37,270 nucleotides of DNA, from positions 1 to 37,270 of the forward strand of contig JAJEAI010000202.1 of assembly GCA_022824205.1 (NCBI GenBank), in the 5' to 3' direction. Made by a program: the position numbers and the translations under genes. The notes beneath the pieces were generated by a model. That model was given only the letters and a program-made list of their open reading frames with translations. It was not told the DNA's origin and made no database searches. This document shows positions 1-9,462 of this stretch, piece after piece (positions within the stretch are counted from its first letter, which is position 1; the number at the start of each line of letters is the position of its first letter). The DNA is from Candidatus Binatia bacterium (lineage in GTDB: Bacteria; Desulfobacterota; Binatia; UBA9968; JAJDTQ01).

Positions 1-70
1 CCGCGGGGTTTTGGGGGGCCCAACAAACCACCCCGGGTCCCCCCCGACCCGACACCCGAGGAAGTCTTAG
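1..70 (+). pseudogene. possible 3' end of rpsM (ribosomal protein S13), distorted
   Basis: In the frame that ends at TAG 68-70 the last residues read PRKS, with an RG and a TN further upstream. This loosely follows the usual S13 C-terminus (RGQRT-TN-RTRKGPRKS type), and rpsM normally sits just before rpsK. The stretch in between is full of G and C homopolymers and does not align cleanly, so it may be poor sequence at a contig end rather than real divergence. The identification rests on position and a few residues only. Confidence 0.25.
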
Positions 71-158
71 GGTGGGGTTGAGACCAGAATCACCCGGAAG
101 GCCTGACCGATACACGAGCGGAGTCGAAGGACGGGGTTGAAGGAGAACAGGAGCATCC

Positions 159-569
159 ATGGCCCAGGCCGCGAAGAGAGCGCGCGACGCGCGGGCGCCG
201 AGGAAACGGCGCGGACGAAAGAACATCGCCGAGGGAGTGGCACACATCCACTCCACGTTCAACAATACGATCATCACCATCACGGACACCCAGGGCAACG
301 TGGTGGCATGGTCCAGCGCCGGCGCCATCGGGTTCAAGGGATCGCGCAAGGGTACACCGTTCGCGGCGCAACAGGCCGCGGACAACGTGGCGCGCAAGGC
401 CATGGATCACGGCATGCATTCGATTCAGGTTTACGTGCGCGGGCCGGGCTCGGCGCGGGAGTCGGCGTTGAGGTCGCTTCAGTCGGCGGGATTGAACGTC
501 AGCCTGATCAAGGACGTGACGCCGATCCCCCATAACGGTTGCAGGCCGCCCAAACGCAGGCGCGTGTGA
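159..569 (+). CDS. rpsK: 30S ribosomal protein S11
   Basis: S11 is a small-subunit platform protein that binds 16S rRNA near the decoding region and contacts S18 and S21. The 136-residue length is normal. The family signatures are visible: a basic N-terminus rich in Lys and Arg, [14 protein letters not shown] near residues 28-41, the [14 protein letters not shown] block, and the invariant C-terminal [19 protein letters not shown]. The ATG at 159 has AGGAG five bases upstream. It is the first complete gene of an alpha-operon segment (rpsK-rpsD-rpoA-rplQ), with S4 starting 13 bases after its stop. A 132-residue open frame on the same strand is a shadow of this gene. Confidence 0.98.
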   Translation: MAQAAKRARDARAPRKRRGRKNIAEGVAHIHSTFNNTIITITDTQGNVVAWSSAGAIGFKGSRKGTPFAAQQAADNVARKAMDHGMHSIQVYVRGPGSARESALRSLQSAGLNVSLIKDVTPIPHNGCRPPKRRRV

Positions 570-582
570 GAGGAGATCGTCA

Positions 583-1209
583 GTGGCAAGGTATCATGGT
601 CCGGTGTGTCGGCTCTGCCGGCGAGAGAACCTGAAGCTGTTTCTCAAGGGAGAGCGCTGCTACACGGACAAGTGCGCCATCGAGCGGCGCAACTATCCCC
701 CGGGCCAACATGGCCAGAGGCGGCTCAAGTTCTCCGAGTACAGCCTTCAACTCCGGGAGAAGCAGAAGGTCAAGCGGATGTACGGGCTGCTCGAAAAGCA
801 GTTCAGGGGCAGCTTCGAGATCGCGGAAAAAACCCGCGGCATCACCGGCGAGAACCTGCTGGTCATCCTGGAGAGACGGCTCGACAACGTCGTTTACCGC
901 CTCGGCTTCGCCTGCTCACGGGGAGATGCCCGCCTTCTCGTCCGGCACGGCCATGTGCGGGTCAACAACCGCCGGGTGACCATCCCTTCCTATCGCGTGG
1001 GTGTCGGAGACGTCGTATCGGTGGCGGAGAAGAGCCGCAAGTCCGAGCGCGTGCTGAGCGCCATGGAGGGAGCTCAGCGGCGCGGAGTGCCCGACTGGAT
1101 CGAGGTCAACCGGGAGGCCTTCTCCGGCACGGTCAGGATGCTCCCGAGCCGCGGCGACATCACGACGCCCATCAACGAGAAGCTCATCGTTGAGTTGTAC
1201 TCCAAGTAA
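583..1209 (+). CDS. rpsD: 30S ribosomal protein S4, zinc-binding type
   Basis: S4 is a primary 16S rRNA binder that nucleates assembly of the small-subunit body and, in many bacteria, represses its own operon. The protein has 208 residues and starts at GTG 583, seven bases after AGGAG at 571-575. The N-terminus carries four cysteines at residues 9, 12, 26 and 31, the spacing of the zinc-binding S4 form known from Thermus. An S4-type RNA-binding domain follows ([20 protein letters not shown], then [15 protein letters not shown]). The C-terminus, [12 protein letters not shown], is canonical. It lies between rpsK and rpoA in the usual order. Confidence 0.98.
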   Translation: MARYHGPVCRLCRRENLKLFLKGERCYTDKCAIERRNYPPGQHGQRRLKFSEYSLQLREKQKVKRMYGLLEKQFRGSFEIAEKTRGITGENLLVILERRLDNVVYRLGFACSRGDARLLVRHGHVRVNNRRVTIPSYRVGVGDVVSVAEKSRKSERVLSAMEGAQRRGVPDWIEVNREAFSGTVRMLPSRGDITTPINEKLIVELYSK

Positions 1210-1236
1210 CCGACGATGAACCGTGTTGGAGATCTC

Positions 1237-2259
1237 ATGTCCAAGCACTGGAGCGAACTGATCAAGCCGGAAACCATCGAGGTCGACGAGAAGAGCCTGA
1301 GCTCGACCTACGGCAAGTTTGTCGGCGAACCCTTCGAAAGGGGCTTCGGCCAGACCATCGGCAACAGCCTGCGCCGCATCCTGCTGTCGTCGCTGCGGGG
1401 GGCTGCCATTACCTCCGTTCAGATCGAGAACGCGCTGCATGAATTTTCCACCATCCCGGGGGCCACGGAGGACGTGGCCGACGTCATCCTGAACCTCAAG
1501 GAGGTGCGGCTCAAGCTGCACGATTCGGCCAGGGAGGTCGTTCGTATCGAAGCGACGGGGCCCGGGGACGTGTTGGCCGGGGATATCGTCCGGGGCCCGC
1601 AAGTGGAGGTGCTCAACCCGGAGCACCACCTTGTGTCCCTCTCGAAGGAGGGACACCTGAATGCCACGATGGTGGTGCGCGAGGGCCAGGGATACGTGCC
1701 GGCGGAGCGCAACCGGGAAGAGGAGCTGCCCGTGGACACGATGTTCATGGATGCCGTCTTCTCGCCCATTCGCAAGGTCAATTTCACGGTGACCAACGCC
1801 CGGGTCGGCCAACGCACGGACTACGACAAGCTGGTTCTGGAAGTGTGGACGGACGGAAGCGAGAGGCCGGAAGATGCGCTGGCGTACGCCGCGCGGATCC
1901 TGCAGGACCAGGTCTCCATCTTCGCCGACTTCGCGGAAGGACCACAGCCCGCGGAACACGAGGCCGAGGTGGATGCGGGTATGCTCAACGAGAATCTCTT
2001 CCGTGCGGTCGAGGATCTGGAGTTCTCCGTGCGCGCGCAGAACTGCCTGCAGAACGCCAACTTGAAGTACATCGGCGAGTTGGTGCAGAAGACCGAGCAG
2101 GAGATGCTCAAGACCAAGAATTTCGGGCGGAAGTCTCTCAACGAGATCAAGGAGTTGCTGGGTGAGCTGGGGCTGGAGTTGGGAATGAGGCTGGAGCGCT
2201 TCCCCAGCCGTGAAGAGCTGGAGGCCCGAAAGCAGGCCGAGCAGAAGGAGACAGCGTAG
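1237..2259 (+). CDS. rpoA: DNA-directed RNA polymerase subunit alpha
   Basis: Alpha dimerises to start RNA polymerase assembly, and its C-terminal domain contacts UP elements and activators. Residues 1 to about 230 form the N-terminal dimerisation domain ([20 protein letters not shown], then [16 protein letters not shown]). An acidic linker follows, then the C-terminal helix-hairpin-helix domain ([34 protein letters not shown]). I prefer the ATG at 1237 (340 residues, starting MSKHW). It has GGAG at 1228-1231 with five-base spacing and matches the usual alpha N-terminus. An in-frame ATG at 1216 would add seven residues without a clear ribosome binding site. The stop is TAG, and rplQ starts three bases later. 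Confidence 0.97.
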   Translation: MSKHWSELIKPETIEVDEKSLSSTYGKFVGEPFERGFGQTIGNSLRRILLSSLRGAAITSVQIENALHEFSTIPGATEDVADVILNLKEVRLKLHDSAREVVRIEATGPGDVLAGDIVRGPQVEVLNPEHHLVSLSKEGHLNATMVVREGQGYVPAERNREEELPVDTMFMDAVFSPIRKVNFTVTNARVGQRTDYDKLVLEVWTDGSERPEDALAYAARILQDQVSIFADFAEGPQPAEHEAEVDAGMLNENLFRAVEDLEFSVRAQNCLQNANLKYIGELVQKTEQEMLKTKNFGRKSLNEIKELLGELGLELGMRLERFPSREELEARKQAEQKETA

Positions 2260-2262
2260 GCC

Positions 2263-2685
2263 ATGCGGCACTTGAAGAGCGGCAGAAAGCTGAACCGTAG
2301 TCCGAGCCACCGGCACGCCTTGTGGCGCAACATGGCCACGTCGCTGCTGCGGCACGACCGCATCACGACCACGGACGCCAAGGCCAAGGAACTGAGGCGC
2401 TGGGCCGATTGGTTGATCACCCTGGGGAAGGACGGCAGTCTCCACGCCCGCCGTCAGGCGCTGGCCTTCGTTCAGGACAAGGCCGTCGTGGCCCGATTGT
2501 TCAACGAGTTGGGGCCGCGCTTTCACGGCCGTCACGGAGGCTACACGCGGATCGTCAAGGTGGGCCGCCGCCGCGGGGACGCGGCGCCGCTGTCCATCAT
2601 CGAATTGATGCCGGCCGCCGATCAGGCCGCCGGGTCCACCGAAACCGGCGACGCGCCCGCCGAGTCGTCCACCAGCGGGACCTGA
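2263..2685 (+). CDS. rplQ: 50S ribosomal protein L17
   Basis: L17 binds 23S rRNA near the exit tunnel and ends the alpha operon in most bacteria. The core, from [20 protein letters not shown] through [20 protein letters not shown] to [18 protein letters not shown], is unmistakable and ends near residue 118. The remaining 20 or so residues ([19 protein letters not shown] type) form a small acidic, Ala/Ser-rich tail beyond the usual end, milder than but similar in composition to the tail on S16 in this window. Start ATG 2263 follows the rpoA stop by three bases. Confidence 0.97.
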   Translation: MRHLKSGRKLNRSPSHRHALWRNMATSLLRHDRITTTDAKAKELRRWADWLITLGKDGSLHARRQALAFVQDKAVVARLFNELGPRFHGRHGGYTRIVKVGRRRGDAAPLSIIELMPAADQAAGSTETGDAPAESSTSGT

Positions 2686-2768
2686 GGGGCGGTTTCCCGT
2701 CGCCGCGCGCAGCGGCCGCCGGCCACGCCCATCGGGCAACCGTCGGAGCGCGCGGTTCACTGGAGTCT

Positions 2769-3299
2769 ATGGCCAACCATCGAAAGGCGACGACTGGCGG
2801 CAACGTCTACTTCAGCCGCCGGCAACTCTTCGGCGTTGCGTCGCTTTTCGTCGGCGCGGCCGCCGTCATCTTTTTCTTCGGCATCCTGATCGGACAGAGC
2901 ATCGAGGAGCGCAAGCTCCTGCGCAAGGGGGACGCGGGCGTGACCGTGCCGGTGAACCCGGGCGTGCCTGGCGACGATCAGGAACTCACCTTCTACGACA
3001 CCTTGACGCAACCGGCGCCGCCCAAGCCCAGTACTCCGGCGCAGAGCCCGCCCACCGACGACCGCGAGACCCCATGGACCGTGCAGGTAGCCGCCGCCGA
3101 AACCCGGGCGCGCGCGGACAGGATGGCGGCCGAACTGAAAAAGCGCGGTTATCCGGCGTACGTCACGTCCGGGCGACTCAACCAGAAGACCTTCTACCGG
3201 GTTCGCGTGGGACGGTACCGAAGCCGGCAGGAGGCCATGGTGGACCTTCAGCGGCTCAAGAAGCACAAGTACGACCCGATGATCATGGGGACCCGATGA
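2769..3299 (+). CDS. SPOR-domain inner-membrane protein
   Basis: This 176-residue protein has a short basic cytoplasmic N-terminus, one hydrophobic segment at about residues 18-41 (FGVASLFVGAAAVIFFFGIL) and a Pro-rich linker. A C-terminal SPOR domain occupies about residues 97-176 (WTVQVAAAETRARADRMAAE, FYRVRVGRYRSRQEA). SPOR domains bind septal peptidoglycan stripped of stem peptides, so a periplasmic role at the division site (FtsN/DedD-like) is inferred. The start at 2769 excludes a long upstream readthrough that overlaps rplQ in another frame. Its TGA overlaps the trpD ATG (ATGA at 3296-3299), implying translational coupling. A SPOR gene here is not part of the standard alpha or trp operons. 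Confidence 0.85.
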   Translation: MANHRKATTGGNVYFSRRQLFGVASLFVGAAAVIFFFGILIGQSIEERKLLRKGDAGVTVPVNPGVPGDDQELTFYDTLTQPAPPKPSTPAQSPPTDDRETPWTVQVAAAETRARADRMAAELKKRGYPAYVTSGRLNQKTFYRVRVGRYRSRQEAMVDLQRLKKHKYDPMIMGTR

Positions 3300-4312
3300 A
3301 CATCCAGCAAGCCATAACCCGACTGGTGGGCGGCGCCAACCTCACGGAACCGGAGATGGTGGCCGTCATGAACCAGGTGATGACGGGCGAGGCGACGCCC
3401 ATCCAGGTGGCCGGGCTCCTGACCGCGCTGCGTATCCAGGGCGAAACCGTCGAAGAGGTGACGGGCGCGGCCCGGGTCATGCGCGAGAAGGCGTTGCACG
3501 TCGAGGCGGGCCCGGGCTGTGTGCTGGATACCTGCGGCACCGGCGGCGACGGCAAGAACACCTTCAACATTTCCACCACGGTGGCGTTCGTGGTGGCGGC
3601 CGCGGGCATCACCGTGGCCAAGCATGGGAACCGGGCGGTCTCCAGCGGTTCCGGCAGCGCGGACGTCCTGGGCGCGCTCGGCGTGAAGATCGACGTTTCC
3701 AAGGAAACGGTGGAACGCTGCCTGCGCGAGGTCGGGCTGGGTTTCCTGTTCGCGCCCATGATGCACGAGGCCATGAAGTACGCGGTAGCGCCGCGCCGCG
3801 AGCTTGGCATACGGACCATCTTCAACCTCCTGGGGCCCCTGACCAATCCGGCCAGGGCCAGCCATCAGCTCCTCGGCATCTATGACGGCGCGCTCATCGG
3901 AACCGTGGCGCAAGTCCTCGGCAACCTCGGCAGCCAGCGCGCCATGGTGGTGCACGGCGACGAAGGCCTCGATGAGATCTCGCTCGGAGGGCCTACGTCG
4001 GTGGCGGAGTGGAAGGATGGGGCGGTTGCCAGCTACACCCTGCGACCCGAGGAGTTCGGCTTCGAGAAGTGCCCGGCCGAGCGGTTGACCGCCGCCGACC
4101 CGGCGGAATGCGGCGCCATCGTCACGGCGGTCCTCAAGGGAGAAGCGGGGCCGGCGCGGGACGTGGTGTTGCTCAACAGCGGCGCGGCGCTGTGTGTCAG
4201 CGAGCGCGCGGACACCATCGCCGAAGGTATCGAGGTGGCCCGGGAGTGCATCGAATCCGGCGCCGCGATGGGAAAGCTCGAGCACCTGATCCGGTTGACC
4301 AATGAAGCATAA
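3296..4312 (+). CDS. trpD: anthranilate phosphoribosyltransferase
   Basis: TrpD transfers phosphoribose from PRPP to anthranilate, the second committed step of tryptophan synthesis. The protein has 338 residues, the usual length. The PRPP-binding glycine loop GTGGDGKNTFNIST starts at residue 81. KHGNRAVSSGSGSADVLGAL and the metal-binding region around VHGDEGLDEIS are intact. There is no fused TrpG domain, so the anthranilate synthase components must lie elsewhere. The gene overlaps the SPOR gene by four bases and trpC by eleven, so trpDCF is read as one unit. Confidence 0.97.
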   Translation: MNIQQAITRLVGGANLTEPEMVAVMNQVMTGEATPIQVAGLLTALRIQGETVEEVTGAARVMREKALHVEAGPGCVLDTCGTGGDGKNTFNISTTVAFVVAAAGITVAKHGNRAVSSGSGSADVLGALGVKIDVSKETVERCLREVGLGFLFAPMMHEAMKYAVAPRRELGIRTIFNLLGPLTNPARASHQLLGIYDGALIGTVAQVLGNLGSQRAMVVHGDEGLDEISLGGPTSVAEWKDGAVASYTLRPEEFGFEKCPAERLTAADPAECGAIVTAVLKGEAGPARDVVLLNSGAALCVSERADTIAEGIEVARECIESGAAMGKLEHLIRLTNEA

Positions 4313-5129
4313 CGGCGCCCAGCCCCCGGACAACGACATTCTCCAGCGGATCGCGGCGCATGTCCGCGCGGAGCTCGAGTCCCGCCGCCGTGAACGCCCG
4401 CCGGAGGCGCTGACGGACCGGGCGCTCTACCACGCGCCGCGCCGGGGGTTCCGGCAGGCGCTGGCGCGGCCCGGCCGTCACGTCATCGCCGAAGTGAAAC
4501 GGGCGTCGCCCTCTCAGGGGGTGATCCGCGAGGACTTCGACCCCGTGGGAATCGCCACCCGCTATGAAGCCAGCGGCGCCACCGCCCTTTCGGTGGTCAC
4601 CGAGGAACGCTTCTTTGACGGCTCCCTGCTCTACCTTTCGGAAATACGGGAAAGGGTCGCCCTTCCGCTCCTCAGGAAGGACTTCGTGCTGGACCCCTAC
4701 CATCTCGTGGAGGCGCGGGGCTTTGGCGCCGATGCCGTCCTCCTGATCGCCGCCATGCTGGAGGACAGCGTCCTGGCATCGCTGCACGACGAAGCCCGCT
4801 CCCTTGCCCTGGACGTTCTGGTGGAAGTGCACTCGGAGCGCGAGCTGGAAACGGCCCGGCGGATCGGCGCCTCCTTGATCGGCATCAACAACCGCGACCT
4901 GCGCACCTTCCAGGTGGATCTCGGAGTGGCCGAGGCGCTCTTGCCCCGGATGCCGGCGGACGCCGTGGCGGTCTGTGAGAGCGGCATCAAGGACGTGGCC
5001 CACGTCGAGCGCATCGAGGCCGCGGGAGGCCGGGCGTTCCTGGTGGGTGAAACCCTGATGCGCGCACCGGACCCGGGTGTCAAGCTCGCGGAGCTTCTCG
5101 GAACGGCAGCCGCCCATGGTCAAGGTTAA
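4302..5129 (+). CDS. trpC: indole-3-glycerol-phosphate synthase
   Basis: TrpC closes the indole ring of carboxyphenylamino-deoxyribulose phosphate with loss of CO2 and water. The 275-residue TIM barrel shows the expected active-site blocks: EVKRASPSQGVI with the catalytic Lys, LLRKDFVLDPYHLVEA, LVEVHSERELE, GINNRDLRTF, and the phosphate-binding CESGIK and FLVGETLM. All are complete. The ATG at 4302 lies inside the end of trpD, and trpF begins inside the end of this gene. It is a separate gene rather than a TrpC-TrpF fusion. Confidence 0.97.
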   Translation: MKHNGAQPPDNDILQRIAAHVRAELESRRRERPPEALTDRALYHAPRRGFRQALARPGRHVIAEVKRASPSQGVIREDFDPVGIATRYEASGATALSVVTEERFFDGSLLYLSEIRERVALPLLRKDFVLDPYHLVEARGFGADAVLLIAAMLEDSVLASLHDEARSLALDVLVEVHSERELETARRIGASLIGINNRDLRTFQVDLGVAEALLPRMPADAVAVCESGIKDVAHVERIEAAGGRAFLVGETLMRAPDPGVKLAELLGTAAAHGQG

Positions 5130-5736
5130 GATCTGCGGCGTCACCAACGCCGGCGACGCGTTCAAGGCGGTGGAGTACGGCGCCGACGCACTGGGCTTCA
5201 ACTTCTACCCGCCGAGTCCCCGCTACATCGAGCCGGAGGAGGTCGCCGGGATTCTCGCGGATCTGCCCGCCGGGACCTGCGCCGCCGGGCTTTTCGTCAA
5301 CGAGTCGCGGCAGCACGTGAAGAACGTGCTCCGGTCCTGCCGCTCAAGAGGCGGTGGGCTTACCGCCGTGCAGTTCCACGGCGACGAAGAGCGCGACTAC
5401 TGCGCCCGCTGGCCCCTCAAGGTGATCAAGGCCTTCCGCGTGCGCGACCCGGAGACCCTGGGACGGATCGGGGAGTATCCGGTGGACTACTATCTGCTCG
5501 ACTCCTGGAGCGAAGGCTTCGGCGGTTCCGGCGCCACGTTCGCCTGGAGCTGGCTGACGGTCCCCTTGGCGCGGCCGGTCATCCTCGCCGGGGGGCTCGG
5601 CGTCGACAACGTGAACACGGCCGTGCGCGCGCTCGAACCCTTTGGCGTGGACGTGTGCACGGGAGTCGAGGCAACTCCGGGCCGCAAGGACCACCCGCGC
5701 ATGAAGGAGTTCATCGCGGCGGCCAAGGCGGCGTGA
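5116..5736 (+). CDS. trpF: phosphoribosylanthranilate isomerase
   Basis: TrpF isomerises phosphoribosylanthranilate to the TrpC substrate. The start at ATG 5116 gives 206 residues beginning MVKVKICGVTN, the classic TrpF N-terminus with the catalytic Cys; an in-frame ATG at 5077 would only add residues overlapping trpC. Other hallmarks are FNFYPPSPRYI, VQFHGDE, ILAGGL and GVDVCTGVEATPGRKDHPRM near the end, including the catalytic Asp. The gene overlaps trpC by 14 bases. The usual next genes, trpB and trpA, do not follow; folC comes instead. Confidence 0.96.
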   Translation: MVKVKICGVTNAGDAFKAVEYGADALGFNFYPPSPRYIEPEEVAGILADLPAGTCAAGLFVNESRQHVKNVLRSCRSRGGGLTAVQFHGDEERDYCARWPLKVIKAFRVRDPETLGRIGEYPVDYYLLDSWSEGFGGSGATFAWSWLTVPLARPVILAGGLGVDNVNTAVRALEPFGVDVCTGVEATPGRKDHPRMKEFIAAAKAA

Positions 5737-5764
5737 GCCACGCCGGCAAGTCCCCTCCGTCGTC

Positions 5765-7093
5765 GTGAACGCTTACCGGAAGAGTCTCGATCTCATCTAC
5801 AATCTGCGCGGCAGCGAGACCGGCCTGCGGTTCGACCTGCGGCTCGAACGCGTGTCCGCGGCCTTGGCGCTCTTCGGCGATCCCCAGCACCGGTTCCGCG
5901 TCTGTCACGTGGCCGGGACCAACGGCAAGGGCTCCACCGCGGCGATGATCCACGCCGTGCTGTCGGCCCAAGGCCATCGCGTGGGCCTCTACACCTCGCC
6001 TCACCTGGAGGCGTTCACCGAGAGGATCCGCGTCGGCAAGCGCCCCATCGCCCAGGCCGCGGTAGCCTCGCTGGTGCGGGAGGTCGCCGAAACGACCCGG
6101 CAGGCCTCCATCGCGCTGACGTTCTTCGAGTTCGTCACGGTCATGGCTTTCCTGCACTTCGCGCGGCGGGAGGTGGACGCGGCGGTGGTGGAGGTGGGGC
6201 TGGGCGGCAGGCTGGATGCCACCAACGTCGTCCGGCCGAGCGTTTGCGTGGTGACCACGATATCCCGCGACCACGAACACTTCCTCGGCACCCGCATCGG
6301 TGACATCGCGCGGGAGAAGGGCGGCATCATCAAGCCAGGGGTCCCCGTGGTGTTCGGCGCCCTGCCGCCGGCCGCCAAACGCATGCTTCACCGCATCGCG
6401 CGCGAACGGGAAGCGCCCATGCGCGAGTGGGGCAAGGATTTTTCGGTCGTTCCGCGCCCACCGGACCGGTTCGACTACCACGGCCGGGAGTGGCGCTTCG
6501 AAGGCTTGCGCCCGGGTCTGCGCGGCGGGTATCAACGGCACAATGCCGGCGTCGCCCTGGCGACGGTGGAAACCCTGAACCCGGTCCTGCCCGTGGACGA
6601 GAAGGCGGTTCGCGCCGGCCTTGCCTCGGTACGCTGGCCGGGACGCCTCGAGTTTTGGCCGGGACGGCCCCCGGTGCTGCTCGACGGAGCCCACAACCCG
6701 GGCGCGGCGGAGGCGCTGGTGAGCGAGGTCCGCGGCCTTTTCGGCCACCGCCGGGTGCGCCTCTTGTTCGGCAGCATGGGAGACAAGGGCTGGCCGTCCA
6801 TGCTGCCGGCGCTCTGCGCCGTGTCCCGGGAGGTGGTGTTGACCCGCAACCCGTCTTCGCGGGGGGCGGCGCCGGAAGCTCTTTGCGCGGTGGTGCCGCC
6901 GGGGATCCCGGTGGCGGTGGTGGAAGACCCCGCCGAGGCCATTTCGAGGTTGATGAAGGACCGCCGGCGGCGCGATGATCCGATACTCGTGGCCGGGTCG
7001 TTGTATCTCGTGGGGGCGGTGCGCGCGGCGGTCTTGAGGGGTCGCCGTGCACGGGACGACACGAGCGCGGCCGGCAGGGGGCCGGTCCGATAG
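5765..7093 (+). CDS. folC: bifunctional dihydrofolate / folylpolyglutamate synthase
   Basis: FolC adds L-glutamate to dihydropteroate and/or to folates with ATP, as a Mur-ligase-type enzyme. The protein has 442 residues from GTG 5765. The ATP-binding loop GTNGKGST starts at residue 51. YTSPHLEAFTERIRV, EVGLGGRLDATNVV, ISRDHEHFLG, and the C-domain markers DGAHNPGAAEAL and FGSMGDKGW are all present, so it looks functional. It follows trpF by 28 bases on the same strand. In many proteobacteria folC follows trpBA and accD, so this may be a cluster from which trpB, trpA and accD have moved. Confidence 0.95.
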   Translation: MNAYRKSLDLIYNLRGSETGLRFDLRLERVSAALALFGDPQHRFRVCHVAGTNGKGSTAAMIHAVLSAQGHRVGLYTSPHLEAFTERIRVGKRPIAQAAVASLVREVAETTRQASIALTFFEFVTVMAFLHFARREVDAAVVEVGLGGRLDATNVVRPSVCVVTTISRDHEHFLGTRIGDIAREKGGIIKPGVPVVFGALPPAAKRMLHRIAREREAPMREWGKDFSVVPRPPDRFDYHGREWRFEGLRPGLRGGYQRHNAGVALATVETLNPVLPVDEKAVRAGLASVRWPGRLEFWPGRPPVLLDGAHNPGAAEALVSEVRGLFGHRRVRLLFGSMGDKGWPSMLPALCAVSREVVLTRNPSSRGAAPEALCAVVPPGIPVAVVEDPAEAISRLMKDRRRRDDPILVAGSLYLVGAVRAAVLRGRRARDDTSAAGRGPVR

Positions 7094-7131
7094 GGCCAGC
7101 AACGGCCCGGTGCGACTCGGCGGCATCGATC

Positions 7132-9432
7132 ATGTTTCTGTGGCGCTCATACATGGCGTTGTGGGTGGCGGCGTGCTGGTGGGCCTTTCTCCCCATCGCC
7201 CACGCCCAGTCCCCGCAAGCCGGAGAACGCATCGAGGTGTCGGCGGATGACGCCATCGAGGCGACGCGAAACGCGCTCCGAGCGAGGGGTAACGTGGAGA
7301 TCCGGCGCGGGACGACCGTCTTCGGCGCCGATGCGGTGGAGGTCGACCACTCCCGGCGCACGCTGCGCGCGGAGGGTTCGGTGCGTCTCGACGATCCCCG
7401 GTACCATCTTCGGGCCGCCGAGCTGGAGATGAACCTCGACGACGAGACGGCCACGATTCTCGATGCCGAGGTGTTCATCGAGGAGGGGCGCATCCGTGTC
7501 GCCGGCAGCCGCGTCCAAAAGTTCACGGGGCAGACTTACGAGATCCGGGACGGCCTCTTCACCACGTGCCTGTGCGAGGAGGGTGCCGCGCCATGGCGCA
7601 TCGGCGCCAGGGAACTCCGTCTGGAGGCCGGTGGGAAGGCGGTGGTGGATGACGCCACCTTTTATGTTTACGACGTCCCGGTATTGTTTCTCCCGTACGC
7701 GTCGTGGCCCTACCTGACGGAGCGCACCACAGGCCTCCTGGTCCCTTCCTTCGGCTGGTCCCGCCGCGACGGGTTCCTCTATCGGCAGCCTTTTTTCTGG
7801 GCGCTGAACAAGAGCAACGACGCCACCCTCGATCTCGCCGTCGAGTCCAGCACGCGCTTCGGCGTGAACGCGCAGTATCGCACCGTCCTGGATCGAACCA
7901 CCGGCGGCCGTCTGGACCTTGCCTACTTCAACGAGCGGATGCACGGAGCGAGTCGCGTGGCGGACAGCGGAATCGCGGACCCGACCATTCCCTTGGACCG
8001 TTGGATCGCACGCTGGACTCACCGCCATCGTCCTCCGTCCGGCTGGGCCACGTTCAGTGACATCGCTCTCTACAGCGACAGCGCCGCGCCCCGGGAACTG
8101 ATCGAGTTCGTGGTCTCGGACACCGATGAGTCGGCGCTCGTGCGCACGAGCCGGTACAGCGCCTCCCGGCTCGGTTTTCACTGGCACGGCGCGGACATGG
8201 CGCTGGCCGGGGAGGTGGACTACGTGCAGGACCTGGTCCAGCCGCGGCAGCGAGCGCTGCATCGGGTGCCGCATCTTTCCCTCACCGGCGGACGCGCTCT
8301 CGGGTACGGCCTGGCCCTCGAATGGGGCGTGGGGTTGACCCACTACCTGCGCGAGCAGGGGTCGGACGGCCTGCGCGTGGACATGCGGCCCGTGCTCACC
8401 TGGCGGACCGCGCCCGCGCGCCGCTTCCGCATGGACACCCGCGTGGCGTTGCGCGAGACCCTCTACAGGCTCGATTCCGCGGGCGGCGGATTCGACGCCG
8501 GGCGCGCCGACTTCACCGGCAGCATGGCGCGCGACGGCTCGCGGGAGCTGGCGGAGTTCGGATGGCGGCTGGCCACGGCGCTGAGCCGCTCCTACCGCTG
8601 GAGCGTGGGCGGCTGGAACCGCGTCCGGCACGTGATCGAGCCCACCGTGGAGTACCTGTTCATTCCCGCGGCGGAGCAGGACGCGTTGCCGCTGTGGGAT
8701 CCGGTGGACCGGATTCGGCGCCGTAACCTGCTGACGGTGGCGCTGAACCACCGCTTCTGGGGCGCGCTCGATGCACGGCCCGCGCCGGCCGCGGGCGATG
8801 GCGTTGCCGTGGATGGAGGGGCGCGCCCGCGGGCCATCGCGCCGTTCGCCCGCGCCGCCGTGACCGCCAGCCTCGACGTCGACAAGGCGCGCGCGGGAGA
8901 GGACGGTCTGACCGACGTGGGGCTCGGCTTGCGACTCGATCCCGTCAACCGCCTGCGTGCGTCCCTCGACCTTGGCATGGAACCCGGTCCCTGGAACCTC
9001 CGGCGAGGCGCCCTGGAGGTGGTGCTGACCGACGACGAGCCGGTGGAGACCCGGGTGCCCGACCGGGACTTCCGGCGGCCCAGCAGCGTGTCCCTGGGGT
9101 ACCGTTTCATCCGGGCGAATGCACTGTCGCCGCTCGCGCACCACGCCAACCTGGACCTCCTGGCGGATTGTCCCGCGGACCCCCGGTGTCTGTCGCGGGA
9201 CTCCGTGAACGGCGTGCACGCCGGCGCCGTGCTGCGGGCCACGGACCGGGTGCTGCTGCTCTACGACGGCAACTACGACAGCGCGGCCGGCCAGTGGGCG
9301 GAGAACCAACTGGGGATCAAGTACCTCTCGCGGTGCGAGTGCTGGACGTTGACTCTGTCCGTGGAGCAGCGAAACGGCCCGGACCGGACCCGCATCGGTT
9401 TCAAGTTCAACCTCCTTGGCCTGGGATCCTGA
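7132..9432 (+). CDS. lptD: LPS-assembly protein LptD (outer-membrane translocon)
   Basis: LptD forms the outer-membrane beta-barrel that inserts lipopolysaccharide into the outer leaflet with the lipoprotein LptE. The 766-residue protein has a signal peptide (hydrophobic residues about 8-21, cleavage near AHAQ) and an OstA/LptA-like beta-jellyroll at about 30-145 (IEVSADDAIEATRNALRARG). The LptD domain follows (FLPYASWPYLTERTTGLLVP) and a long barrel runs to the end. Cysteines form an N-terminal pair (C146, C148) and a C-terminal pair (C735, C737), reminiscent of the disulfide pairs of E. coli LptD. No lptE is visible nearby. The gene lies 38 bases after folC. Confidence 0.93.
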   Translation: MFLWRSYMALWVAACWWAFLPIAHAQSPQAGERIEVSADDAIEATRNALRARGNVEIRRGTTVFGADAVEVDHSRRTLRAEGSVRLDDPRYHLRAAELEMNLDDETATILDAEVFIEEGRIRVAGSRVQKFTGQTYEIRDGLFTTCLCEEGAAPWRIGARELRLEAGGKAVVDDATFYVYDVPVLFLPYASWPYLTERTTGLLVPSFGWSRRDGFLYRQPFFWALNKSNDATLDLAVESSTRFGVNAQYRTVLDRTTGGRLDLAYFNERMHGASRVADSGIADPTIPLDRWIARWTHRHRPPSGWATFSDIALYSDSAAPRELIEFVVSDTDESALVRTSRYSASRLGFHWHGADMALAGEVDYVQDLVQPRQRALHRVPHLSLTGGRALGYGLALEWGVGLTHYLREQGSDGLRVDMRPVLTWRTAPARRFRMDTRVALRETLYRLDSAGGGFDAGRADFTGSMARDGSRELAEFGWRLATALSRSYRWSVGGWNRVRHVIEPTVEYLFIPAAEQDALPLWDPVDRIRRRNLLTVALNHRFWGALDARPAPAAGDGVAVDGGARPRAIAPFARAAVTASLDVDKARAGEDGLTDVGLGLRLDPVNRLRASLDLGMEPGPWNLRRGALEVVLTDDEPVETRVPDRDFRRPSSVSLGYRFIRANALSPLAHHANLDLLADCPADPRCLSRDSVNGVHAGAVLRATDRVLLLYDGNYDSAAGQWAENQLGIKYLSRCECWTLTLSVEQRNGPDRTRIGFKFNLLGLGS

Positions 9433-9462
9433 ACGGCCCGCATTTTGCGTCCCTGAAGGGAC

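Noticed and set aside
916..2760. 614-residue minus-strand open frame
   Set aside because: Antisense to rpsD, rpoA and rplQ. High GC leaves few stops, and the translation shows no domain.
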